NCBI RefSeq assembly: GCF_037203705.1
Contig: NZ_JBBCAT010000005.1
Span: 226,110-290,109, forward strand
Reading direction: 5' to 3'
DNA from: Prosthecomicrobium sp. N25
GTDB taxonomy: Bacteria; Pseudomonadota; Alphaproteobacteria; Rhizobiales; Ancalomicrobiaceae
Length of the DNA: 64,000 nt
The position numbers and the translations under genes were made by a program. This document shows, in pieces, positions 9,316 through 18,888 of this stretch; position 1 is the first letter of the stretch, and each line of letters begins with the position of its first letter. The notes beneath the pieces were generated by a model. The model had not been told where the DNA came from and searched no databases. It worked only from the letters and a program-made list of their open reading frames with translations.

Positions 9316-10734
9316 ATGTCTCTTCTCCTCCGGGCAGGGGCCACTGCCGCCGTCTTCGCGCTTTGCGCCACCGCAGCCTTCGCCCAGGTGCCCCCGCCGC
9401 CGCCGCCCTCGCCAGCTCCGAACCCGCTCATCGCGCCGGCGCAGGTCGCCTGGGACGCGCTGCCGCCGGAAACCCGCAAGGCGATCCAGGACGACCTCGT
9501 CTGGACGTCGACCTACCAGGGCACCCTGGACGGGACCTTCGGCAAGGGCACCTTCGACGCGATTCTCGCCTTCGAGCTGAAGGCCCGGCTGAAGCCGGAC
9601 GGTGTCCTGGAGGAACGGGAGCGGGCCGCACTCGCCCAGGAGGCCGACAAGCTGCGCAAGCTCGTCGGCTGGCAGGTGGTGACGGATGGGCGCACGGGCG
9701 TGAAGCTCGGGCTGCCGGTCAAGGCCTTCGACCTGCCGCCGGCCGGGCAGGGGCGCGGCACCGTCTGGGCGCGCAAGGGCGGCGCCTTCACGCTGGCGAC
9801 CGACCGCATCGCCGAACTCGACCTCAAGACGGTGTTCGACCAGCTCAAGGCCGACCAGCTCGGCCGCAAGGTCACCTATTCGGTGCTGCGCCCGAGCTTC
9901 CTGGTGGTCGCCGGCGAGATCGGGGCGGCCAAGAAGTTCTACACCCGCTACGGCCAGGCGGCGTCCGGCCTCGTCGGCTACACCTACACGTACGACAAGA
10001 CGGTGCCCGACGCCGACCGGATGGCGGTCGCGATCGCCAACAGCTTCGATCCGGGCGCCTCCGCGGCCGCGCCCCAGCCGCCCGTGGCCGGCGGCGGGCC
10101 GACAGGGCCGGCAGCCGTGCCGCCCGAGCCCGCCAAGCCGCAGAGCCTGGCGGCGAGCGGCCTCGTGGTCGCGCCGGGGCGGGTGCTGACGGTCGCGCGC
10201 GCGGCGGACGGCTGCACGGCCGTGACCGTCAGGGGGCGGCCGGCGCGGGTCGCGCGGATCGACAAGGAGGCCGGGCTGGCGCTCCTGGACGGCGAGGCGC
10301 CCTCGGCCGCCGCGGTCCCGTTCCGGGCCTCGGCACCGGGCATCGCCGACATGCTGCTCGTGCTCGCGCAGACCGAACGGGCGAGCGGCGGCGGGCTCGT
10401 GGTGGCGCCGGGCGAAGCCGTCCCGGCGCGGGAGGGCGGCCGGGCGGCGTTCCGCGTCATGACGCCGCTGCAGCCCGGCGGGGTCGGGGCCACGGTAGTC
10501 GACCGATCCGGGGCGGTGGCGGGCTTCGTCTTCGCCGCCGCGCAGGAGACCCGGCGCGTCGCCGGCATCGTGCCGGAGGCGTCCCACGAGGTGGTCTCGG
10601 CCGCCGTCGCGGCGCAGTTCCTGGCCGCGTCGGGCGTGCCGGTTTCGGCCGCGGGCGGTGCGGGCACCAAGACGGCCGGCGAGATCGCGACGGCCCTCAA
10701 GGGTGCAGTCGTCCAGGTGGTCTGCAGCCGCTGA
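9316..10734 (+). CDS. Secreted PG-binding protein with a catalytically dead trypsin-like domain
   Basis: 472 residues with a Sec signal (cleavage probably after AFAQ, residue 24) and a Pro-rich linker. A peptidoglycan-binding-like helical unit covers about residues 45-110 (GTLDGTFGKGTFDAILAFE). A middle domain of unknown type (115-245) follows, then a second Pro/Ala linker. Residues ~280-440 read like a trypsin/HtrA fold: SGLVVAPGRVLTVARAADGC corresponds to the usual G-x-V-LTNAHVV segment and AGLALL to DLALL. The catalytic His, Asp and Ser are all absent from their expected places (VARA for NAHV, G for D, GGVGATVV for GNSGGP), so proteolysis is unlikely. CAGGAG precedes the ATG. It is transcribed divergently from the alpha-2-macroglobulin gene. 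Function is unknown, perhaps envelope binding. Confidence 0.75.
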   Translation: MSLLLRAGATAAVFALCATAAFAQVPPPPPPSPAPNPLIAPAQVAWDALPPETRKAIQDDLVWTSTYQGTLDGTFGKGTFDAILAFELKARLKPDGVLEERERAALAQEADKLRKLVGWQVVTDGRTGVKLGLPVKAFDLPPAGQGRGTVWARKGGAFTLATDRIAELDLKTVFDQLKADQLGRKVTYSVLRPSFLVVAGEIGAAKKFYTRYGQAASGLVGYTYTYDKTVPDADRMAVAIANSFDPGASAAAPQPPVAGGGPTGPAAVPPEPAKPQSLAASGLVVAPGRVLTVARAADGCTAVTVRGRPARVARIDKEAGLALLDGEAPSAAAVPFRASAPGIADMLLVLAQTERASGGGLVVAPGEAVPAREGGRAAFRVMTPLQPGGVGATVVDRSGAVAGFVFAAAQETRRVAGIVPEASHEVVSAAVAAQFLAASGVPVSAAGGAGTKTAGEIATALKGAVVQVVCSR

Positions 10735-10900
10735 GGCGGGGCGGCCTCGTCAATTCGGCGGAGGCAGGGCGCGCTCCGGGAACCGGGCAGCTCCGCGTGC
10801 ATTCGGGTTGCCAACGGCGCGTCCGCGTCGGACAAATCGGCGGCGGCACGCGCGATCCGCGCGTGGCCGCCGTCCCGACCTCGATCCCCGGCGTCCGTTC

Positions 10901-12295
10901 ATGGCCTTGCCGCGCAGCCGTACCGTCCCGCTAATCATCGCGGCGGCGCTCTTCATGGAGCACCTGGACTCGACCATCATCGCGACGGCGCTGCCGGTGA
11001 TGGCGCGGGATCTCGGGGTGCCGACGGTGGCGCTCAACCTCGCCATCACGGCCTACCTGATCTCGATGGCGGTCTTCATCCCGGCCTCGGGCTGGGTGGC
11101 GGACCGGTTCGGCGCGCGGCGGGTGTTCGTCACGGCGATCGGCGTGTTCGTCTGCGGCTCGGTCTTCTGCGGTCTCGCGCCGTCGATGCCCCTGCTCGTG
11201 CTCGGCCGCGCCTTCCAGGGGCTCGGCGGGGCGATGATGATCCCGGTCGGGCGACTGGTCCTGCTCAGGACGGTGCCCAAGGCGGAACTCATCCCGGCGC
11301 TCGCCTGGCTGACCGTGCCGGCCCTGATCGGTCCCGTGATCGGGCCGCCGCTCGGCGGGCTGATCGCGACTCACGCGTCCTGGCGCTGGCTGTTCTGGAT
11401 CAACGTGCCGACCGGGGCGCTCGGCATCGCGCTCGCGCTCGCCTTCCTGCCGCACATCCGGGAGGAGGAGCGGACGCCCTTCGACACGACCGGATTCCTG
11501 CTCTCGGCGGTCGGACTGGCGGTCGGGGTCTTCTCCTTCGAGACGCTCGGGCGCGGCGTGATGCCGGTGCCGCTCAGCCTGACGCTGACGGGGATCGGGG
11601 CGCTCTTCCTCGCCGCCTACGTGCGCCATGCGCGCAGGGTGGCGCGGCCGCTGATCGACCTCGACCTCCTCCGCATCCCGACCTACCGCGTCGCCATCCT
11701 GGGCGGGTCCGTGTTCCGCCTCGGGATCGGCGCCATCCCGTTCCTGCTGCCGCTGCAGCTCCAGGTCGGCTTCGGCCGCTCGGCGCTCGAGTCCGGCCTC
11801 ACCACCTTCGTGGCGGCCGCCGCCGCCATGCTGATGAAGTTCGGGGCCAAGACGCTGATCGGCCTGATGGGCTTCCGGACGACGCTCGTGCTGACCTCGG
11901 CGGTGGCGGGCCTGCTCACCACGTCGGTCGCCCTGGTGGGGCCGGCGACGCCGGTCTGGATCATGATGACGATCCTGTTCGTCGGCGGCTTCTTCCGGTC
12001 GCTCAGCTTCACGGCGATCAACGCGGTCGCGTATGCCGACATCGACCGCGAGCGGATGAGCCGCGCGACGTCGATGACCAGCATGGTCCAGCAGGTCTCG
12101 CTGTCGGCGGGCGTGGCGATCGCGGCGATGATCCTGCACGTGGTCGCCCCCGACGGCGCGGAGCCCACCAGTGGGCACATCTCGGTGGCGCTCGCCCTGA
12201 TCGGGCTCGCCTCGGCGACCGCCTGCGTGGTCTTCATGCGGCTCGCGCCCGATGCCGGCGCGGCGATGACGGGGCAGAGCCGGGCGGCGGAGTAG
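10901..12295 (+). CDS. DHA2-type MFS multidrug transporter
   Basis: 464 residues, almost wholly hydrophobic with about 14 predicted membrane segments, as in the EmrB/QacA (DHA2) drug:proton antiporters. The first helix carries LDSTIIATALPVMARDL, the characteristic DHA2 motif D1 region. GWVADRFGARRVF matches MFS motif A, and the PALIGPVIGPPLGG stretch matches motif C of exporters. The frame extends upstream to 10658 without a stop, but membrane topology and sequence character begin at ATG 10901. The upstream part overlaps the preceding gene and is Arg-rich. The stop is four bases from the end of the convergent phnN. No regulator or membrane-fusion partner is adjacent, so the substrate is not predictable. 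Confidence 0.88.
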   Translation: MALPRSRTVPLIIAAALFMEHLDSTIIATALPVMARDLGVPTVALNLAITAYLISMAVFIPASGWVADRFGARRVFVTAIGVFVCGSVFCGLAPSMPLLVLGRAFQGLGGAMMIPVGRLVLLRTVPKAELIPALAWLTVPALIGPVIGPPLGGLIATHASWRWLFWINVPTGALGIALALAFLPHIREEERTPFDTTGFLLSAVGLAVGVFSFETLGRGVMPVPLSLTLTGIGALFLAAYVRHARRVARPLIDLDLLRIPTYRVAILGGSVFRLGIGAIPFLLPLQLQVGFGRSALESGLTTFVAAAAAMLMKFGAKTLIGLMGFRTTLVLTSAVAGLLTTSVALVGPATPVWIMMTILFVGGFFRSLSFTAINAVAYADIDRERMSRATSMTSMVQQVSLSAGVAIAAMILHVVAPDGAEPTSGHISVALALIGLASATACVVFMRLAPDAGAAMTGQSRAAE

Positions 12296-12299
12296 AGGG

Positions 12300-12965
12300 T
12301 CAGGTCCGCTGGGCCGCGAGCTCGCGGACGACCTCGACGAGCCGCTCGGCCGCGATCTCCGGCGGGCCGACGTTCTGGATGACCACCACCGAGGGGGCGG
12401 CGGGCAGGGGATCGGCGGCCCGCTGCAGGCGCTCCAGGATCGAGGCCCGGTCCTCGCGCCCGCGCGCAGCGAGCCGGTCGGCGAGCACGTCCACGGGGGC
12501 CGTTACCAGCACGACCACGACCCTTGCGTATTTGGCGAGGGCGGCCGGGACGATGCGGCGCGAGACGTTGACGACCACCACCTTGCCGTCTGCCACGGCG
12601 TCGTCGGCCGAATCCGGAACCGCATAGCCGAGGCCGTGGGCCTGCCAGTGCAGCGCGGTGCGGCCGAGCCCGACGAGGAGCTCGAAGCGGGCCGGCGAAA
12701 CGGCGTCGTTCTCCTCCGTCCCGTCGGGTTCGCGGGTGATCAGGCGGCGAGGGAAGACCACGTCCGGATCCCCGGCGAGCCGGTCGCGGGCGAGGCGGAT
12801 CAACGTATCCTTGCCAGCACCGGAGGGACCGACGACCAGCACGAGCGCGCCGGGGCCGACCTTGACCGGCGCGACGTCGTTGGCGGGCTGGAGCTGCGGG
12901 TTCACGGGTGCGATTCCCCCGTCGTCGGTTGGGCTAGACATAGCACTGTCGTGCCGTCGTTCCAT
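12300..12965 (-). CDS. phnN: Ribose 1,5-bisphosphate phosphokinase PhnN
   Basis: 221 residues with a guanylate-kinase-like P-loop (GPSGAGKD, residues 46-53), then PRRLITREP and the GLGYAVP segment characteristic of PhnN. The enzyme converts ribose 1,5-bisphosphate to PRPP with ATP, the last step after C-P lyase, and can supply PRPP for NAD synthesis. No other phn gene is in the window, so it stands alone here. The start is ambiguous: ATG 12965 gives 221 residues and ATG 12941 gives 213, and neither has a strong ribosome site. The first ~35 residues are low-complexity and outside the kinase fold. It is convergent with the MFS gene and 22 bp upstream of no other minus gene in frame. Confidence 0.85.
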   Translation of the reverse strand: MERRHDSAMSSPTDDGGIAPVNPQLQPANDVAPVKVGPGALVLVVGPSGAGKDTLIRLARDRLAGDPDVVFPRRLITREPDGTEENDAVSPARFELLVGLGRTALHWQAHGLGYAVPDSADDAVADGKVVVVNVSRRIVPAALAKYARVVVVLVTAPVDVLADRLAARGREDRASILERLQRAADPLPAAPSVVVIQNVGPPEIAAERLVEVVRELAAQRT

Positions 12966-12987
12966 GTCGATCGGACGACAGGCCGTC

Positions 12988-13905
12988 TCACGAGTTGGCC
13001 TCGGGGTCGGCCGGCGTGTGCCGCGCGCGCGCGGCGGCGCTGTGCTCGCGCATGACGATCGAGACGCCGGCGCCGATCACCACTGCGGAACCGACGACCA
13101 CGGTGGCGCCCGGCACCTCGCCGAAGAGCCAGAAGCCGTAGACGACCGCCCAGAGCATGGACGCGTATTCCAGAGGGGCGATCACGGAGGCGTCGGCGAG
13201 CCGGTAGGCCTGGGTCATCATGAGCTGGCCGACCCCTCCGAAGAGGCCGGCGGCGACGAGGCAGGCGAAGTCGAAGCCACTGGGGAGGACCCAGCCGAAC
13301 GGGATCGTGGTGAAGGAGAAGAGGGTGCAGCCGATCGTGAACCAGATCACGATGGCGCCCGTCCGCTCGGTGCGCGTCAGGCGGCGGACCTGGGTCCCGG
13401 CGAGGGCGACGAAGATGGTCGAGGCGAGCGCGATCAGGGCGCCCTTGGCGGCCGTGTCCGATCCGAGGCGGCCAAAGCCGCCGAGGTGCGGGGTGAGCAT
13501 GACGAGGACGCCCGCGAAGCCGAACGCGACGGCGATCCAGCGCTGCAGCGGCACGGTCTCGCCGAGCAGGACGCCGGCCAGCGCCACGGTCAGGAGCGGC
13601 GCCGCGTAGGAGATCGCCAGCGCGTCCGCGACGGGCAGGAGCTGCAGCGCCGCGAACCACATGAACATCGAGGTCACGCCGTAGAAGGAGCGCAGCATGT
13701 GGGCGAAGGGCCGGCGGGTGGCGAAGCCGTTGGCGAGGCCGTCCTGCCAGCCGACGACCAGAAGCACCGGCAGGGCGAAGAAGGAGCGGAAGAACACCAC
13801 CTGGCCCGGAGGAACGCGATCCCCGACGACCTTGATTGAGGCGACCATGCCGGCGAAGACCAGCGTGGAGGCGAGTTTCAGGAGAATGCCGCGGATCGGG
13901 CTCAT
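12988..13905 (-). CDS. EamA/DMT-family inner-membrane permease
   Basis: 305 residues with ten predicted transmembrane helices in two homologous EamA halves, the hallmark of 10-TMS drug/metabolite transporters. Helix 3-4 has SFYGVTSMFMWFAALQLLPV and the second half carries APLEYASMLWAVVYGFWLFGE, a typical EamA signature. The C-terminus is a short basic cytoplasmic tail. The ATG at 13905 starts the first helix. The frame runs open further upstream (to 14196), but that extension is Pro/Arg-rich and unlike a membrane protein. It lies 22 bp upstream of phnN on the same strand and may be co-transcribed with it. Substrate unknown. Confidence 0.85.
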   Translation of the reverse strand: MSPIRGILLKLASTLVFAGMVASIKVVGDRVPPGQVVFFRSFFALPVLLVVGWQDGLANGFATRRPFAHMLRSFYGVTSMFMWFAALQLLPVADALAISYAAPLLTVALAGVLLGETVPLQRWIAVAFGFAGVLVMLTPHLGGFGRLGSDTAAKGALIALASTIFVALAGTQVRRLTRTERTGAIVIWFTIGCTLFSFTTIPFGWVLPSGFDFACLVAAGLFGGVGQLMMTQAYRLADASVIAPLEYASMLWAVVYGFWLFGEVPGATVVVGSAVVIGAGVSIVMREHSAAARARHTPADPEANS

Positions 13906-14051
13906 GGCGGGTCCGGAGGGGCCGCCCCGGCCTTGAGCGGACAGCAGGGTCCGGCGGGCGACAGGCCCCTGTTTGACCGGAGCCGGGCGGCGCGGCAAGG
14001 GCCCTGGCGGCAGGACAGCAATTCGCCGCAGCCGCGGACGGTGGTCGGGGC

Positions 14052-14390
14052 TCAGTCTAGGATCAGAGCGCCCTGCCGCGGCGCCGTGCCGGGCGCGACG
14101 GCGTCCGGGCGGACGTGGGTCAGGTCTTCCAGCAGGACGGGCGCTTCGAGGAACTTGGCGCCGAGGGCATGATGACGCCGCCAGATCGCCCGGCACCGAA
14201 CCGGCCTGGCGAAGCAGTCCGCCTCGAGCGTGAAGTCCGCCTCGAACCCGTCGACGTGCTCGCCCACGAGTTGCACGCCTCCCTCGCTCAGGTCCTTGAC
14301 GACGCAGCGGACACGGTGGTGCGGGTGCTCGCTGGTCGCGACGGCGTAGCGAAGCACCTTGCGGCGGTGTTCCTGGCGGCGTTCGGGCAT
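14052..14390 (-). CDS. PilZ-domain protein (putative c-di-GMP receptor)
   Basis: 112 residues, essentially a single PilZ domain. The c-di-GMP-binding signature is present: an RRKVLR (RxxxR) motif at residues ~9-14, followed by KDLSEGGVQL matching [D/N]xSxxG at about 33-42. PilZ proteins bind cyclic di-GMP and alter motility, exopolysaccharide or other partner functions. No fused output domain is present, so it probably acts by protein contact. It stands alone in the minus direction between the DMT permease and the molybdenum hydroxylase. Motility genes elsewhere in this window give a plausible but unproven target. Confidence 0.82.
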   Translation of the reverse strand: MPERRQEHRRKVLRYAVATSEHPHHRVRCVVKDLSEGGVQLVGEHVDGFEADFTLEADCFARPVRCRAIWRRHHALGAKFLEAPVLLEDLTHVRPDAVAPGTAPRQGALILD

Positions 14391-14572
14391 GGCCGGGACG
14401 GCTCCTGGTTTCCCGGATCGTGCCGCCCGCCTCTTATCTGTGGGTTAATCCGATCTGTAATTCCATCACAGGTCGAAACGAAGCCCTGACCGTGGCGGTA
14501 TCACCGGCGACGGGGTCCGGTGCTCGGGAGGCAGGGGTGGAAGGGACCGTTGCGGGCCCCTTCCAAAATCCG

Positions 14573-16879
14573 TCAGCCGCCGGCGGCCCGGATCGCCTCC
14601 CAGACGCGCAGCGGCGTCAGGGGCATGTCCAGGTGGCGGATCTTGTAGGCCCGCCAGAGCGCGTCGTTGACCGCGTTGGCGACCGCCGGGGTCGCCCCGA
14701 TGGTGCCGGCCTCGCCCGCGCCCTTGATGCCCAGCATGTTGGTGGTCGAGGGGATGTTGCGGGTGTTGAAGGCGATCGACGGCACGTCGTCGGCGCGGGG
14801 CATGCCGTAGTCCATGAAGGAGGCGGTCAGGAGCTGGCCGGTGCCGTCGTAGACGGTGTTCTCGGTCAGCGCCTGGCCGAGGCCCTGGGCGACGCCGCCA
14901 TGGACCTGGCCGGCGAGCAGGATCGGGTTCACGGTGACGCCGAAGTCGTCCATGACGGTGTAGCCGAGCACGTCGACCTTGCCGGTCTCCGGGTCGATCT
15001 CGACCTCGCAGACATGCGTGCCGTTCGGATAGGTGCACTCGTCCTGTACGAACTTGCCGTAGCCCTTGCGGGCGTCCTCGTCGGGAGCGGATTGGGCCAC
15101 CTCGGCGAGGGTGACGGACCGGTCGGTGCCGACCACCCGGACCGCACCGTCGACGAGTTCCAGGTCGCCGGCCGAGGTCTCGAGCTTGTCGGCCGCCAGC
15201 GTCTTGATCTTCTCGACCAGCACCTTCGAGGCGATGTCGACGGAGGCGACGCCGAGCGGGATGGAGCGCGAGCCGCCCGTACCGCCGCCGGTGGCCACCT
15301 GGTCGGTGTCGCCCTGGACGGTCTTCACCTTGTCGAGCGGGATGCCGAGATAGCCGGCGATGACCTGGCCGTAGGCCGTGGCGTGGCCCTGGCCGTTGGT
15401 CTGGGTGCCGATGTAGAGGGTCACGGTGCCGTCCGTGCCGAGGACGACGTTCGCCTCCTCGGAGCCCGGGAACGCGCAGGCCTCGATGTAGCTCGCGAAG
15501 CCGATGCCGCGGACCCGGCCCCTGGCCGCGGACTCCGCGGCCCGCTCCTCGAAGGAGCCGAAGCCGGCGGCGGCGAGGCCGTCCTTCATGTGTCCGGGGA
15601 AGTCGCCGGTGTCGTAGAAGCGGCCGGTCTGGGTCGTGTAGGGCAGGGCCTTGACGAAGTTGATGCGGCGGAACTCCTCGGGCGAGAGGCCGAGGTCGCG
15701 GGCCGCGACGTCCATCAGGCGCTCGATCAGGTAGGCGGCCTCCGGACGGCCGGCGCCGCGGTAGGCGTCGACCGGGACGGTGTTGGTGTAGACGCCGCGG
15801 ACCGTCACGGCCAGCGCCGGGATGTCGTAGAGGCCGGTCGACATGGTGACGCCGACCCAGGGGATGAAGGGGCCGTACTGGCTGAGATAGGCGCCCATGT
15901 TGGCGACGAGGTCGACCCGGTAGCCCAGGATGCGGTTCTGGGCGTCGAGGGCGAGTTCGCCGACCGTGATGTTGTCGCGGCCCTGGGCGTCGGTCAGGAA
16001 GTGCTCGCTGCGCTCGCCGACCCACTTCACCGGGCGTCCGAGCAGCTTGGCGGCGTGCAGGACGAGCGGGTATTCGGAGAACACGAAGGTTTTCGGGCCG
16101 AAGCCGCCGCCGACGTCGGGGGTGATCACCCGGAGCTGCGAGGGCTTGATCTTGAGGACCTCGCGCAGGATGTCGCGCATGCCGTGGCCGCCCTGGGTGC
16201 CGGCGGTCAGGGTGTAGCGGTCGGCGGCCGGGTCGTACTCGCCGATGGCGGCGCGGGTCTCCATGTAGTTGACGACGAGGCGGTTGTTCACGACCTCGAG
16301 GGAGACCGTCTTCGCCGCGGACGCGAAGGCGGCGTCGGCCTTGGCCTTGTCGCCCAGGAAATACTCGAAGGCGAGGTTGGTGCCCTTCTCGGGCCAGACT
16401 ACCGGGGTGTCGGGATCGAGCGCACTGCGGGTCTCGACCGCCACGTCCAGGGGCACGTAGTCGACCTCGATCATCTCGGCGGCGGACTTCGCGTCGTTCA
16501 GCGTGTCGGCGACGATGAAGGCGATCGGGTCGCCGACGTGGCGCACCGTGGAGAGGTTCAAGACCGGGCGCGGCGGGATCCACGGCCACTTGCCGTTCAC
16601 CTCGCGCACGATGCCCTTGCAGGGGATGTCCTCCATGACGTCGGCGATGTCGTCGGCGGTCAGGACGAGGTGCACGCCGGGGGCCGAGCGGGCGTCCTCG
16701 ACGCCGGAGAGCGTGAAGCGGGCATGCGCCATGGCGGAGCGCAGGACGTAGCCGGTCACGGTCCCGGCGGGCGTGATGTCCGAGGTGTAGCGGCCTTTGC
16801 CGGTGATGAGGGTCTGGTCCTCGATTCGCTGGATCGAGGCTCCGAGGCCGAACTTGGCCGGGGCTGTCATCTCGGTCAC
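14573..16879 (-). CDS. Molybdopterin hydroxylase large subunit (form II CoxL-like), orphan
   Basis: 768 residues of the xanthine dehydrogenase/CO dehydrogenase large-subunit family, which binds the molybdenum cofactor. The N-terminal IRRIEDQ-like segment (SIQRIEDQTLITGKGRY) starts the aldehyde oxidase a/b hammerhead domain. The Mo-binding domain has AYRGAGRPEAA near residue 370, the 'form II' version rather than the AYxCSFR loop of true aerobic CO dehydrogenases. The catalytic Glu is in IKGAGEAGTIGA near residue 722. GTG at 16879 is chosen because GGAGGAG lies seven bases upstream; an in-frame extension to 16969 has no such site. Neither an FAD (medium) nor a [2Fe-2S] (small) subunit gene is adjacent, which is unusual. 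Substrate unknown; CO oxidation is unlikely. Confidence 0.88.
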   Translation of the reverse strand: MTEMTAPAKFGLGASIQRIEDQTLITGKGRYTSDITPAGTVTGYVLRSAMAHARFTLSGVEDARSAPGVHLVLTADDIADVMEDIPCKGIVREVNGKWPWIPPRPVLNLSTVRHVGDPIAFIVADTLNDAKSAAEMIEVDYVPLDVAVETRSALDPDTPVVWPEKGTNLAFEYFLGDKAKADAAFASAAKTVSLEVVNNRLVVNYMETRAAIGEYDPAADRYTLTAGTQGGHGMRDILREVLKIKPSQLRVITPDVGGGFGPKTFVFSEYPLVLHAAKLLGRPVKWVGERSEHFLTDAQGRDNITVGELALDAQNRILGYRVDLVANMGAYLSQYGPFIPWVGVTMSTGLYDIPALAVTVRGVYTNTVPVDAYRGAGRPEAAYLIERLMDVAARDLGLSPEEFRRINFVKALPYTTQTGRFYDTGDFPGHMKDGLAAAGFGSFEERAAESAARGRVRGIGFASYIEACAFPGSEEANVVLGTDGTVTLYIGTQTNGQGHATAYGQVIAGYLGIPLDKVKTVQGDTDQVATGGGTGGSRSIPLGVASVDIASKVLVEKIKTLAADKLETSAGDLELVDGAVRVVGTDRSVTLAEVAQSAPDEDARKGYGKFVQDECTYPNGTHVCEVEIDPETGKVDVLGYTVMDDFGVTVNPILLAGQVHGGVAQGLGQALTENTVYDGTGQLLTASFMDYGMPRADDVPSIAFNTRNIPSTTNMLGIKGAGEAGTIGATPAVANAVNDALWRAYKIRHLDMPLTPLRVWEAIRAAGG

Positions 16880-16996
16880 GGGGGCACTCCTCCAAAGGGG
16901 TCTTTTGTCGGAGCAATCTAGCGGGGGCTCGGGGCCGGCGCCAGACGGGGCGGGGACGATCCGGCGCAAAGCTGGGTCGTCGTCCGCGGGGAGGCG

Positions 16997-17023
16997 CGCG
17001 GCCGCCGCCGGCGGGCGGCCGCG
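16997..17023 (-). terminator. GC-rich hairpin after pgi
   Basis: A perfect 10-bp inverted repeat (CGCGGCCGCC / GGCGGCCGCG, 7-nt loop) begins eight bases after the pgi stop. There is no T-run behind it on the minus strand, so it may be a pause or Rho-assisted site rather than a classical intrinsic terminator. Confidence 0.4.
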
Positions 17024-17030
17024 ACAGGTC

Positions 17031-18704
17031 CTATCCCCGCAGCGCCCGGAAATGCGCGACCAGGCCGGCGGTGCTGGCGTCGCGGCCGTCGGCGGGCTTC
17101 TCGCCCTTGACGACGGGGAGGAGCTCGGTGGCGAGCTGCTTGCCGAGCTCGACGCCCCACTGGTCGAAGGAGTTGACGTCCCAGATCACGCCCTGGACGA
17201 AGACCTTGTGCTCGTAGAGGGCGAGCAGGCGGCCGAGAGTCTCCGGGTCGAGGCGGCGGTAGAGGAGGGTGTTGGAGGGGCGGTTGCCCGGAAACACCTT
17301 GTGGGGCGCGAGGGCCGCGACGGCGTCGGGGTCGAGGCCGGCGGCGGAGAGCTCGGCGCGCACCTCGTCGGCGGTCTTGCCGCGCATGAGCGCCTCGGAC
17401 TGGGCGAGGCAGTTGGCGACCAGCTTGGCGTGGTGGTCGGAGAGCTGCTCGTGCGGCTCCGCGGCGAGGAGGAAGTCGACCGGGACCGGGTCGGTGCCCT
17501 GGTGGATCAGCTGGAAGAAGGCGTGCTGGCCGTTGGTGCCGGGCTCGCCCCAGACCACCGGGCCGGTCTCGCGGGCGACCATGCGGCCGTCGCGGCGCAC
17601 GCTCTTGCCGTTCGATTCCATGTCGAGCTGCTGGAGGTGCGCGGGGAAGCGGGCGAGGCGCTGGTCGTAGGGGATGACCGCGTGGGAGGCGAAGCCGAGG
17701 ACGTTGCGGTACCAGACGCCCAGGAGGCCGAGGATGACCGGCAGGTTTTCGGCCAGGGGTGCGGTGCGGAAGTGCTCGTCCATGGCGTGGCCGCCGGCCA
17801 GGAACTGCTCGAAGCGCTCCGATCCGATCGCGATGGCGACCGGCAGGCCGATGGCGGACCAGACGGAGTAGCGCCCTCCGACCCAGTCCCAGAATCCGAA
17901 GATGCGGTCCTCCGGGATGCCGAAGGCGCGGCATTTCGGGATCGCGGTCGAGATCGCGGCGAAGTGGGCGGGGATCGCCTCTTCGCCGAGCCGGCCGGCC
18001 GCGAAGGCGCGGGCCGTCGCGGCGTTGGTCATGGTCTCGAGCGTCGTGAAGGTCTTCGAGGCGACGATAAAGAGCGTCGTCTCCGGGTCGAGCCCCTTCA
18101 GCGTGTCGTGGATGTGGGCGCCGTCGACGTTCGAGACGAAATGGACGCGGGGGCCGTCGTGATAGGGGGCGAGCGCCAGGGTCACCATCGCGGGGCCGAG
18201 GTCCGAGCCGCCGATGCCGATGTTGACGACATCCGTGAAGGCCTTGCCGGTCGAGCCGCGGACGGCCCCGGAGCGGACCGCCTCCGCGAAGGCCCCCATG
18301 CGGACGAGAACGTCGGTGACGTCCGGCATCACGTCGCGGCCCTCGACCATCACGGCCCGGGCCGAGCGGTTGCGCAGGGCCACGTGCAGGACGGCGCGGC
18401 CCTCGGTGAGGTTGATCGGCTCGCCGGCGAACATCCGGTCGCGCCAGTCCTCCAGGTCGGCCGCACGGGCGAGCTCGACGAGGAGTTCCATCGTGGTCGG
18501 GGCGATGCGGTTCTTGGAATAGTCGAGGAGCAGGTCGCCCTGCCGGGCGGAGAAGCGGGCGAAGCGCTCGGGATCGGCGGCGAAGAGGTCTCGCATGTGC
18601 AGCGGCTCGATCGCGCGCGCATGTTCGACGAGGTCGGCGAAGGCGAGGTCGACGGCTTCGGGCATCTGGAAGATCTCGGGTCCGAGCGTTGCGATCGACA
18701 GCAT
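17031..18704 (-). CDS. pgi: Glucose-6-phosphate isomerase
   Basis: 557 residues, cytosolic, interconverting glucose 6-phosphate and fructose 6-phosphate. Family signatures are intact: [11 protein letters not shown] (sugar-phosphate loop), [36 protein letters not shown] with the catalytic Glu near residue 387 and His a few residues later, and [10 protein letters not shown] with the active-site Lys near the C-terminus. Length matches E. coli Pgi. The ATG at 18704 lies eight bases after GGAGGA; a GTG at 18713 overlaps that ribosome site and is rejected. It follows the RAM-domain gene on the same strand with a 184-bp gap containing GC-rich palindromes, so the two are probably separate units. Confidence 0.97.
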   Translation of the reverse strand: MLSIATLGPEIFQMPEAVDLAFADLVEHARAIEPLHMRDLFAADPERFARFSARQGDLLLDYSKNRIAPTTMELLVELARAADLEDWRDRMFAGEPINLTEGRAVLHVALRNRSARAVMVEGRDVMPDVTDVLVRMGAFAEAVRSGAVRGSTGKAFTDVVNIGIGGSDLGPAMVTLALAPYHDGPRVHFVSNVDGAHIHDTLKGLDPETTLFIVASKTFTTLETMTNAATARAFAAGRLGEEAIPAHFAAISTAIPKCRAFGIPEDRIFGFWDWVGGRYSVWSAIGLPVAIAIGSERFEQFLAGGHAMDEHFRTAPLAENLPVILGLLGVWYRNVLGFASHAVIPYDQRLARFPAHLQQLDMESNGKSVRRDGRMVARETGPVVWGEPGTNGQHAFFQLIHQGTDPVPVDFLLAAEPHEQLSDHHAKLVANCLAQSEALMRGKTADEVRAELSAAGLDPDAVAALAPHKVFPGNRPSNTLLYRRLDPETLGRLLALYEHKVFVQGVIWDVNSFDQWGVELGKQLATELLPVVKGEKPADGRDASTAGLVAHFRALRG

Positions 18705-18888
18705 GGGCGACACTCCTCCGGACGGGCAAGGGCGTCGACAGGTTTTTCGGCCGATCGGGGCGAAAGGGCGCCGGCGGGGTGGAAATTCGCGGGCCGGGGG
18801 AAGCGGAAACGGCCGGAAGTGCGGCGGGGCGGCCCGGCGCGCGGCGGGGCCGGACCGGGCCGCCGGGACGGGCGGGCGTGTAACGGGC

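Noticed and set aside
18830..18862. GC-rich palindrome (CGGCCCGG / CCGGGCCG) between pgi and the RAM gene
   Set aside because: Stem is only 8 bp with an 17-nt loop and no T-run on either strand; too weak to list as a terminator.
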